Made by a program: the position numbers and the translations under genes. The notes below the pieces were generated by a model, which saw only the letters and a program-made list of their open reading frames with translations, was not told where the DNA came from and did not search any database. From Prochlorococcus sp. AG-409-A22 (GTDB lineage Bacteria; Cyanobacteriota; Cyanobacteriia; PCC-6307; Cyanobiaceae), in the NCBI GenBank assembly GCA_003216135.1, contig QCJI01000011.1, forward strand, positions 1 through 38,959: 38,959 bases of DNA. The letters run 5' to 3'. Positions 25,711 through 31,991 of this stretch are shown one piece after another (position 1 is the first letter of the stretch; every line of letters starts with the position of its first letter).

Positions 25711-26033
25711 TTGAAAATCTAAAAAGTATACTTTATTATCATCTAACTAAATTCTTTAAAAGTAAATCAGTCTTTATGCTGATTTTTAAATAGGAAATTT
25801 TTTAAGGCATTACAAAATAAAAAGTATTTATATTGTAAAAATGCATATTTCAAATCAAAATATTACTTACTTTACAAGTCTTTCAAAATATTGCTATTAA
25901 TGAGTTTTCAGCCTCAAATAAGTTAAAGCTCAAGCTAGTAAATAATACTTATTTTTTCTAATTAACTTAATAAATTAAATTTTAAATCTTAATGCCGTGC
26001 TATATATCTATTCCAAATTAATGTATTAGTTTT
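25711..26033. other. Intergenic stretch with a weak hairpin
   Basis: 323 AT-rich bases. AAATCAG (25764-25770) and CTGATTT (25779-25785) form a seven-base-pair hairpin ending in five T; it may be a weak terminator on the plus strand. A 12-bp palindrome (AAAGTATACTTT) lies near 25722. No gene longer than 20 codons. Confidence 0.5.
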
Positions 26034-26189
26034 ATGAATGATTCAGTTATTTCTTCCAATCAGAATGCAGAAAGAGATGCTATCAATTCATATTTTGAAT
26101 GTATTACTGAATGCAGCATTGTAGATGGCCATCAAGAATGTGTTACTCGTTGCGTAGAAATTCATTTAAAAGGAGGCAATCAACAATGA
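26034..26189 (+). CDS. Small protein with a twin Cx3C motif
   Basis: 51 residues. Cysteines occur as C-x3-C and C-x3-C separated by eight residues (CITEC...CVTRC), within a likely helix-turn-helix hairpin. Such a twin Cx3C layout can hold two disulfides or a metal. The frame begins with ATG 26034. Its TGA overlaps the ATG of the next gene (ATGA). A strong AAAGGAGG lies within its last codons, serving the next gene. No family known to me. Confidence 0.68.
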   Translation: MNDSVISSNQNAERDAINSYFECITECSIVDGHQECVTRCVEIHLKGGNQQ

Positions 26190-26338
26190 ATAAAAAAAAT
26201 AATGCACAAAGAAAAACAACATTAAAATGGAACTCTAATGGAGAGCTTTCAGAGATTGATATGTTAAGAATATTAGATAAGATTTCTGGTAATGAAATCA
26301 ATCAATGTGAATTAACTTGTGACTCAGATCAAGATTAA
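26186..26338 (+). CDS. Small protein translationally coupled to the twin-Cx3C protein
   Basis: 50 residues from ATG 26186, which overlaps the preceding stop codon as ATGA; a near-perfect Shine-Dalgarno (AAAGGAGG, about 26169-26176) fixes this start. A basic N-terminus (MNKKNNAQRKTTLKWN) precedes an acidic C-terminal half with two cysteines (NQCELTCDSDQD). The tight coupling implies that the two small proteins are made in fixed ratio. Not recognised. Confidence 0.68.
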   Translation: MNKKNNAQRKTTLKWNSNGELSEIDMLRILDKISGNEINQCELTCDSDQD

Positions 26339-26625
26339 AACTAATTGGTAACTTTTTCTAGACTTAAAAAAAATTATTGGCCGAAAAATTTAAGCAACTA
26401 TATTTTACTTAATTGGTATCTCATCTAAAACAATTTGCATTAAAAGAAATTTCCTTGCAAAACATTTAAGCCAATTTCTCTTCTCCTTATTTCGCTGAAT
26501 TTAATTCCCTTTCCCTCGAAAAAGAATTTCCCAACCAATCAATATTATTTTTTTTATATTAAAACTAAATTTTGTTGTTAGTATTTAAACCTATTTAAAC
26601 TAAAGATTTAATATTGAATACAAAA

Positions 26626-26781
26626 CTATTGTGATTGATCAAGATGTTTCTGAGGTTTTGAGTTAATAACAATAGTTTTACTTATCTCCTCCATGGCTAT
26701 TTCAACTGGCTCAACTCTTCCTAAATCTCCATGAGTTGGACAATAGTATGTCATTAACATCCATTTTTTATCTTTATTCAT
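26626..26781 (-). CDS. Small hypothetical protein, 51 residues
   Basis: MNKDKKWMLMTYYCPTHGDL then GRVEPVEIAMEEISKTIVIN and a polar end. The YYCPTHGD segment (Cys and His near a turn) looks like half of a metal site. Soluble. The 287-base gap before it (26339-26625) holds no other gene that I can support. Confidence 0.63.
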   Translation of the reverse strand: MNKDKKWMLMTYYCPTHGDLGRVEPVEIAMEEISKTIVINSKPQKHLDQSQ

Positions 26782-26980
26782 AATAAATACCTCAACAGTG
26801 ATCTACTTATGTAGACTAAGTAAATAGGATGAAATTTTAAGAAGTTGGATTTTCTTAATATTTTTTTCTTCTTTGCTTAATAATATATAAAGTTATAACA
26901 AGATTATTCTTAATAGATATAAATACGCATGACTTTTAAAAAAATCGATGCTATCCATATGTTAATTTGAAAATCAATTT

Positions 26981-27112
26981 ATGTCTTTAGAATCAATATT
27001 TTTGGTTGTTGCTCCCATTTTTGTTTTTACATTAGGAGTTATTGTGTTGCCTATTTTGGTTAAGCCAAGAAAACAATCTGCATTACCTAAGAGATACGTT
27101 CGCGGTCTATAA
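26981..27112 (+). CDS. Small one-helix membrane protein, 43 residues
   Basis: MSLESIFLVVAPIFVFTLGV continues to IVLPILV and a basic tail (KPRKQSALPKRYVRGL). The layout (short start, one helix, basic stromal tail) recalls low-molecular-weight photosystem subunits, but it is none of the standard Psb, Psa or Pet subunits that I can recall. Confidence 0.63.
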   Translation: MSLESIFLVVAPIFVFTLGVIVLPILVKPRKQSALPKRYVRGL

Positions 27113-27235
27113 ATTTATACTATCTATTTTTTTCTTGAAGTTTAAATCTACACATTGCTTAAATAAACAGATTCTGTGATAGATAATAGAAAATATAAAT
27201 TAATTTTTATTTAACTAAATACTTACCTAAAAAAT

Positions 27236-28396
27236 TTGAGTAATATTAATTTCTCTGGCCTTAAAGGCAAAGCACTTGAAATAAAGATGAGTGATATTCC
27301 AAGTTTAAAAGAATTTCAGAATATCATCCCTGATCAATATTTCAATCCTATAACAAGGATTTCCTTAAGATACCTTTTTCAAACAATCTTAATTCAATCA
27401 GTAGTCATATTAATAGGATTATCAATTCCTTTTACTCCAAAAATGATCCCAATTTGGATGCTTTATGCCTTTATATCAGGAACTACTGCTATGGGATTCT
27501 GGGTTATTGCCCATGAATGTGGTCATGGGGCATTTTCAAAGAACAAGTTTTTAGAAACATCCATAGGTTATTTACTTCATTCATTACTCCTTGTTCCTTA
27601 TTTCTCTTGGCAACGTTCACATGCTGTCCATCATCGTTTCACCAATAATGTGACAAATGGAGAAACTCATGTTCCATTGGTTGTTTATGGGAATGGGATT
27701 ACCGAAAAAGTTGGAGGTGAAAAAGAACTTGCCTTTTCTAGTTACTTAGGTAAGAAAAACTATGGAATTCTTCAACTTATTTTACATCTAATATTTGGTT
27801 GGCCTGCTTATTTATTAACTGGAAGCACTGGAGGTATAAAATATGGAACTTCTAATCATTTCTGGCCAGCAAAACCATTTTCCAATGCATTATGGCCTTC
27901 AATTTGGACTAAGAAAGTTTGGATATCAGATGTTGGGGTGGCTTTAACAATATTAGGGATTATCTTTTTAATATCTAATTATGGAATTTTCCCAATTATG
28001 GGTCTCTATTTTGGCCCTTTATTAATTGTTAATTGTTGGTTAGTAATATATACCTGGCTCCACCATACAGATTCAGATGTCCCTCATCTATCTAATTCAG
28101 ACTTTTCATTTATGAGAGGAGCATTTCTATCTATTGATAGACCTTACGGCAAAATTCTTAATTTTTTGCATCATAATATTGGATCCAGTCATGTAGTGCA
28201 TCATGTATGTCCAACTATTCCCCATTATCATGCTAAAAAGGCTACTTTTTTAATCCAAAAAGCCTTTAAAAAAGCCTATCTTTATAATCCAGACCCTATA
28301 CATAAAGCTCTCTGGAATGTAGCTTGTAATTGCGTTGCTGTCAAATCAGAAACCGATGATGGAAAATATGTATGGCAATCTTCTTATAAAAAATAA
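27236..28396 (+). CDS. desA: Delta-12-type (DesA) acyl-lipid fatty-acid desaturase
   Basis: A 386-residue membrane di-iron enzyme. Histidine boxes are HECGH at 93-97, HAVHH at 129-133 and HVVHH at 319-323. The surrounding blocks (GFWVIAHECGHGAFS, RSHAVHHRFTN, NGETHVP, YTWLHHTDSDVPH, HVVHHVCPTIPHYHA) are those of cyanobacterial DesA and plant FAD2/FAD6, which add the delta-12 double bond to oleate in glycerolipids. This enzyme type keeps thylakoid membranes fluid in the cold and under strong light. The TTG start at 27236 matches the family length; an internal ATG at 27287 is the alternative. Confidence 0.88.
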   Translation: MSNINFSGLKGKALEIKMSDIPSLKEFQNIIPDQYFNPITRISLRYLFQTILIQSVVILIGLSIPFTPKMIPIWMLYAFISGTTAMGFWVIAHECGHGAFSKNKFLETSIGYLLHSLLLVPYFSWQRSHAVHHRFTNNVTNGETHVPLVVYGNGITEKVGGEKELAFSSYLGKKNYGILQLILHLIFGWPAYLLTGSTGGIKYGTSNHFWPAKPFSNALWPSIWTKKVWISDVGVALTILGIIFLISNYGIFPIMGLYFGPLLIVNCWLVIYTWLHHTDSDVPHLSNSDFSFMRGAFLSIDRPYGKILNFLHHNIGSSHVVHHVCPTIPHYHAKKATFLIQKAFKKAYLYNPDPIHKALWNVACNCVAVKSETDDGKYVWQSSYKK

Positions 28397-28529
28397 TTTT
28401 AAAAAAAATACTTTTTAAAAAGTTTTAATATCACATAAATTTTCATAAATCTGAAAAAAATATAAAAAAAAAAGAGCATATGTCCTTTTTATCCTAAAAA
28501 TATATAAACAAATATTAATCTAATAAATT

Positions 28530-28691
28530 ATGAGTGGAGACAATTTACATGGGAAACAACCGATTAAATTCTATTCAGAGATAATAACTCTTACTAAAGT
28601 AAAATTATTAGAAAGACAATTAACTTTAGGAGAAAAAGTTTCAGATTTAGATAAAAAATACAACGAATGGAATGAAAAGTTAGCGAGCTAA
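28530..28691 (+). CDS. Small hypothetical protein, 53 residues
   Basis: MSGDNLHGKQPIKFYSEIIT followed by a helical LTKVKLLERQLTLGEKVSDL segment with heptad-like leucines and an aromatic, charged end. Probably a small coiled coil. Not recognised. Confidence 0.63.
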   Translation: MSGDNLHGKQPIKFYSEIITLTKVKLLERQLTLGEKVSDLDKKYNEWNEKLAS

Positions 28692-28735
28692 TTTAATTTT
28701 GAAAATTCTAATTAAAAATTAAATTCTTTAAAATT

Positions 28736-29359
28736 TTATACAGATACTTTTTTATAAATGATCGAAAGATTATTAGCTGGCATGAAGATTAGCTCTTTTT
28801 GAGCAAAACCATTTTTATATGCTTCTTCATTAACTTTATCCAAATTTCTAACGCCCCAGTTATTGTTTTGCATTTTTAATGATTTATCAAATAAATAGTT
28901 ACTTTGACTTATATGTTCATTATCAATTTTAAATGGTCCATATATCATCAAATATTTTCCATTACTAAGCAATTTCCCAGACTCTTTAAATAGTGATCGC
29001 GTACAATTCCAAGATGATATATGAATCAAATTAATAGAAACAATTACTTGAAGAGATAAACATAGCTCTGATGAAATTCTCCAAGGGGTTATCTCAACAT
29101 CTATTGCCAAAGGTTGAGGCATTTTCATATTTAATTTTTCATAAAGAATCCAAGAACTTATACTTTGCCTATGGCGTAAATCTGGATCACTAGTTTGCCA
29201 TATTGTTTCTGGGAAGCGTTTTTGAAATGCTACTCCATGCTCTCCACTACCACTTCCAATTTCTAAAACAGATCCATTTTTTTGAATAATTCTTGATAAA
29301 ACATCACCTATAAAAGTTTTATTTCTTTTAGTAGCAGGAAAAAAAAGTCTATTATCCAA
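28736..29359 (-). CDS. DUF938 family SAM-dependent methyltransferase
   Basis: 207 residues. The start RLFFPATKRNKTFIGDVL is the hallmark of DUF938, followed by motif I LEIGSGSGEHGVAFQKRFP (residues about 32-50) and WQTSDPD as the acidic loop. The NLIHISSW segment (about 110-117) and LMIYGPFKIDN (about 137-147) are also conserved in the family. Length normal. Substrate unknown; a class I fold is certain. Confidence 0.9.
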   Translation of the reverse strand: MDNRLFFPATKRNKTFIGDVLSRIIQKNGSVLEIGSGSGEHGVAFQKRFPETIWQTSDPDLRHRQSISSWILYEKLNMKMPQPLAIDVEITPWRISSELCLSLQVIVSINLIHISSWNCTRSLFKESGKLLSNGKYLMIYGPFKIDNEHISQSNYLFDKSLKMQNNNWGVRNLDKVNEEAYKNGFAQKELIFMPANNLSIIYKKVSV

Positions 29360-29415
29360 ATTAAAAGCACTTCAAAAGATGCAGTAAAATAAAATCAACT
29401 AAAGTACTTAGATTA

Positions 29416-29580
29416 TTACTTAGCTCTTCTTAACTTAGGAGCTCTATAAAACATTATTTTCAAACTAAAGAATAATATTGAAACTGTGAGAGCAGGTAAG
29501 ACATAAAGTATCCAATCAGCACTTAATAAAGAAGGAATAGTTGAAAAAACTAAATGCATGTAATAAGTAGCAAAGGACAT
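29416..29580 (-). CDS. Small one-helix membrane protein, 54 residues
   Basis: A short amphipathic start (MSFATYYMHLVFSTIPSLLS) is followed by a helix (WILYVLPALTVSILFFSLKI) and a basic end (RAPKLRRAK). Probably membrane-bound with the C-terminus inside. Not recognised. Confidence 0.58.
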   Translation of the reverse strand: MSFATYYMHLVFSTIPSLLSADWILYVLPALTVSILFFSLKIMFYRAPKLRRAK

Positions 29581-29876
29581 AAGTCTTAATAAAACTAATT
29601 ACTTAATTAATAGCAATTATTTAAAATAAAAAATATACTTTTTCATAACGAAGCCCAAACCTTAATAAATCAAGACACGTCTTTATACCTACTTAATCTC
29701 TTTAAAACATTTATTATTGAAAAAAAATTAAGCTCATATATGACTTCAAAGTTAGTTTGATAAAAAATTTAAATCTTAAAATAACTTTCGAGAACAGCAT
29801 GGCAGGGGATAAAGAATACATATATGTACCAGAACTGTGCTAAAAAAGGCAAATTACACCCTCAGCCGATATTTTC
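29581..29876. other. Intergenic region upstream of the hli promoter
   Basis: About 300 bases. Contains a 14-codon frame (29799-29843) and a 28-codon minus-strand frame (29714-29800), neither convincing. The stretch around 29820-29870 is less AT-rich than its surroundings and may carry regulatory sites of the hli genes. Confidence 0.45.
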
Positions 29877-29905
29877 TTTACATATATATATATATATGTT
29901 ATATT
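29877..29905 (+). promoter_or_regulatory. Sigma-70-type promoter of the hli pair with AT-repeat spacer
   Basis: TTTACA (29877-29882) and TATATT (29900-29905) are separated by exactly 17 bases, 26 bases before the first hli start codon. The spacer is almost wholly an (AT)8 tract (29882-29897). Adding or losing one repeat unit would change the spacing to 19 or 15. Confidence 0.65.
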
Positions 29906-29931
29906 TATTTACATAATAATTTATTAAAAAA

Positions 29932-30039
29932 ATGACTCCTGAAGCAGAAAGATTTAATGGCTGGGCGGCAATGCTTGGTTTCGTAGCAGCCATTGGTGCA
30001 TACGTAACGACTGGTCAAATCATTCCTGGCTGGTTCTAA
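29932..30039 (+). CDS. hli: High-light-inducible protein (HLIP), 35 residues
   Basis: A very short one-helix chlorophyll a/b-binding-like protein. The chlorophyll-binding core E-x-x-N-G-x-x-A-M is present as ERFNGWAAMLGFVAA, followed by the conserved TGQIIPGW end. HLIPs sit in the thylakoid membrane, bind chlorophyll and carotenoid, and protect photosystems under excess light, partly by quenching. At 35 residues it is at the minimal size and has almost no N-terminal tail. Its stop shares one base with the start of the second hli gene (TAATG), so they are coupled. Confidence 0.95.
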   Translation: MTPEAERFNGWAAMLGFVAAIGAYVTTGQIIPGWF

Positions 30040-30179
30040 TGAACAATACTAAAACTAAATTAGTTGAAAAAGAGAAACTTGTAGCTGAAAAGCTAAATGG
30101 TAGATTTGCCATGATGGGTTTTCTTGCACTGGTTGGAGCATATTTAACAACAGGTCAAATAATTCCAGGATTTATCTAA
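30039..30179 (+). CDS. hli: High-light-inducible protein (HLIP), 46 residues
   Basis: The second hli gene, starting in the TAATG overlap. A charged N-terminal tail (KTKLVEKEKLVAEK) precedes the core KLNGRFAMMGFLALVGAYL and the TGQIIPGF end. Pairing of HLIPs into dimers is known for the family; co-production with the 35-residue HLIP suggests a heterodimer, which is inference. A strong terminator follows at once. Together with the promoter at 29877 this makes a compact two-gene operon. Confidence 0.95.
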   Translation: MNNTKTKLVEKEKLVAEKLNGRFAMMGFLALVGAYLTTGQIIPGFI

Positions 30180-30204
30180 ATAATTTCTTTTATATTCCAA
30201 TAAC

Positions 30205-30238
30205 AAAAACAGATTTATTAAAAATCTGTTTTTTTTTG
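30205..30238 (+). terminator. Rho-independent terminator of the hli pair
   Basis: ACAGATTT (30209-30216) and AAATCTGT (30222-30229) form an eight-base-pair stem with a five-base loop, followed by a run of T to 30237. It lies 30 bases after the second hli stop. The stem can be extended by A-T pairs from the flanking A and T tracts. Confidence 0.85.
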
Positions 30239-30517
30239 AAATTAACTTTATATTTAATTCTACTTAATATACTAATTGTTCTAAGTGAAAAATTTAAGGG
30301 GGATTTCTTATAAAAGAGAATAAAAAAATTTTGATAATTATATTGGGTTATTGAGAATATTTTATTTAATTATTTCTTAGAAACAAATTATTTTTTAATC
30401 AATAATGCATATATATGATTAAACGCAAGTTAATAATGGTAATAAATCAGTATAAAAACTCTATCGCAAGAAAAAATATAGTATTAGACTAAGATCAAAT
30501 GATTGGAGGTCAATCAC
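30239..30517. other. Intergenic region after the hli operon
   Basis: About 280 AT-rich bases. One possible 25-codon basic frame (30415-30492) without a good ribosome-binding site. Otherwise only promoter space for the gene at 30518. Confidence 0.45.
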
Positions 30518-30619
30518 ATGTCCAACATCGGTTTAGAATTAGTATTCTGGCTAATTTTCCTAACATATCTTATAGCTAGAGTTACTCAAACCAAGAAAGG
30601 TTATAAACAACAATATTAA
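30518..30619 (+). CDS. Small one-helix membrane protein, 33 residues
   Basis: MSNIGLELVFWLIFLTYLIA followed by a basic tail (RVTQTKKGYKQQY). GGAGGT (30504-30509) is well placed for ATG 30518 and decides the start over an overlapping out-of-frame ATG at 30499. Size and topology recall small photosystem or cytochrome subunits, but no known one matches. Confidence 0.65.
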   Translation: MSNIGLELVFWLIFLTYLIARVTQTKKGYKQQY

Positions 30620-30635
30620 TTAAGGAATTATAATA

Positions 30636-30785
30636 ATGGCTTTAAATGATAAATTCATTATTCCAAATAAAAACAAACAAAACTTCAAAAATGATTTAGA
30701 AAAAAAATCTGTTTGTGTATCTTATTGGGATGATTTATGCAAAAAAAATCCATCGAAGAAAGAATGTCTCGTCTATTGCGACTAG
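30636..30785 (+). CDS. Small Cys-containing soluble protein, 49 residues
   Basis: MALNDKFIIPNKNKQNFKND leads to a C-terminal half with four cysteines: CVSYWDDLC, then CLVYC (C-x8-C, ten residues, C-x3-C). The spacing suggests two disulfides in a helical hairpin or a metal site. It follows the 33-residue membrane protein by 16 bases and is probably co-transcribed with it. Confidence 0.68.
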   Translation: MALNDKFIIPNKNKQNFKNDLEKKSVCVSYWDDLCKKNPSKKECLVYCD

Positions 30786-30809
30786 ATTAATTTATTTTAA
30801 TTAAAAAGT

Positions 30810-30841
30810 TTTCTTAAAAACTAAACTTAGTTTTTAAGAAA
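30810..30841 (+). repeat. 15-bp perfect inverted repeat downstream of the Cys-containing gene
   Basis: TTTCTTAAAAACTAA (30810-30824) and TTAGTTTTTAAGAAA (30827-30841) are exact reverse complements with a two-base spacer. The transcript would fold into a long AT-rich hairpin 25 bases after the stop at 30785. No T tract follows on either strand, so it is more likely an mRNA-stabilising or processing element than a normal terminator. Confidence 0.6.
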
Positions 30842-30873
30842 GTGCTAAATTGATTTATATACGTACAGGGAAA

Positions 30874-31002
30874 ATGAGGGTAAAGCTTGAACCTGAAACC
30901 GCTTTTATTGGAAGGAAATTTGCATATATATTTCTAGCAGCAATTTTCGGACTTAATGCAATAGCCTTTATTTGGTTCTTCTTTTTTTCAAATTTAACTT
31001 AG
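30874..31002 (+). CDS. Small one-helix membrane protein, 42 residues
   Basis: MRVKLEPETAFIGRKFAYIF, then a strongly hydrophobic helix (LAAIFGLNAIAFIWFFFF) and a short polar end. An acidic and Arg-containing N-terminus before the helix loosely recalls HLIP or small Psb subunits, but the ExxNG motif is absent. Confidence 0.63.
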   Translation: MRVKLEPETAFIGRKFAYIFLAAIFGLNAIAFIWFFFFSNLT

Positions 31003-31557
31003 ACCAAATCAATTATAACTTGTTGCTATATTTTGGAATAAGCTAGCACTGATTCTTCTTTTGTTCTTAAGAATTAGATAATATAGGGATAAATATTTAA
31101 AAGAGAAAAAACTATTAAAAATATTTATTTTAGACAATATGAAATCTTTATTCCTCACTAAGGATTTAATCTGATTTACTTAATTAATAATAAGAAGTAT
31201 GAGCGATTGAAGCCTCTTTTAATGATTCTCCATAATAATTTTCAGTTGATCTCATTAAAATCCAATAAAAAAAATTTGCTAGTGTTTTCTGCATTTTTAA
31301 TTTTTAGATTATTCTTTATTCAAAAGCATCCCAGAGATAAAAACAACGTTAAAAATACTCATTTGGAATTTACTTGCGGGCTATTTAATAATTCAAATCA
31401 AAAAATTATCCGTTTGTATTATCAAAATCTTCATGGCTCCAAAATAAAAATAAAGTACAAATAGAAAAATCGATTACAAACTCTGCAATACCTCCTATCG
31501 ATAATGATTTAAAGACTGAACTAAGCATTTATACTCACGCTAAGTGACTTTACTTGC
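31003..31557. other. Gene-poor stretch
   Basis: About 555 bases. A TTG-initiated 85-codon plus-strand frame (31207-31464) and an ATG-initiated 36-codon minus-strand frame (31184-31294, rich in Tyr, Ser and Glu) overlap; neither has a good ribosome-binding site. I cannot support either strongly. The minus-strand one has the more protein-like composition. Confidence 0.45.
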
Positions 31558-31669
31558 TATGATAATTAAAAGCATTTGGGAATTGCTTGGCTGGATAAAC
31601 TCAGTCGATATGAATTTACCTAATAAGTCATGAGAGTTTGCTAGTAGGGATACAAGCAAGCTCTTTTTT
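31558..31669 (+). ncRNA. Possible short transcript: small RNA or 24-residue peptide mRNA
   Basis: A -10-like TATGAT (31558-31563) is followed by a small stem (AAGCA/TGCTT near 31570-31589) and ends in a strong terminator at 31634-31669. The same DNA contains an ATG frame of 24 codons (31559-31633; MIIKSIWELLGWINSVDMNL and four more residues) whose TGA touches the terminator. If transcription starts at about 31570 the ATG is not in the RNA and a roughly 100-base small RNA is made; if it starts earlier a peptide is possible. Confidence 0.35.
31634..31669 (+). terminator. Strong Rho-independent terminator
   Basis: GAGTTTGCT (31634-31642) pairs with AGCAAGCTC (31655-31663) through nine base pairs, one a G-T wobble, with a 12-base loop and six T residues after it. 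It is not the end of any sizeable gene, which indicates a short upstream transcript. Confidence 0.8.
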
Positions 31670-31681
31670 ACTATTTAAAGT

Positions 31682-31710
31682 AATCTATTTTTGAATGAAA
31701 TAGATTTTTT
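31682..31710 (+). terminator. Second hairpin with T tract
   Basis: AATCTATTT (31682-31690) and AAATAGATT (31698-31706) form a nine-base-pair AT-rich stem with a seven-base loop, followed by TTTT. It lies 12 bases after the first terminator and may act as a backup. The remainder to 31991 shows no gene. Confidence 0.6.
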
Positions 31711-31991
31711 CTCCAGAATAGATTGTATTAAAGGATAAAATAACTCTCAGAAAAAGTATTATTTCTACTAAGAAAAAATATAAAGATAAAAACTAGTTAA
31801 ATTTCATTCTTATTTATTAGAGCAACCAAATATATTATTTTGCTGAAAGTCTTTTGAAATATTATGGTTTTAAATTTTAATATGCAATGTAAGTAAAGAT
31901 TTGGATTAATAAGGCAAAAATTAATATTGGTCTCTAATTGATTAATATTTTATAATCTAGAAAAAGTTAGTAAAAATTAAATAAAGTACTT

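Noticed and set aside
31184-31294. 36-codon minus-strand frame (Tyr/Ser/Glu-rich)
   Set aside because: Composition is fair, but there is no ribosome-binding site and no context; mentioned only in the gap description.
31207-31464. 85-codon plus-strand frame starting with TTG
   Set aside because: No ribosome-binding site, poor protein-like composition and a competing minus-strand frame; probably chance in AT-rich DNA.
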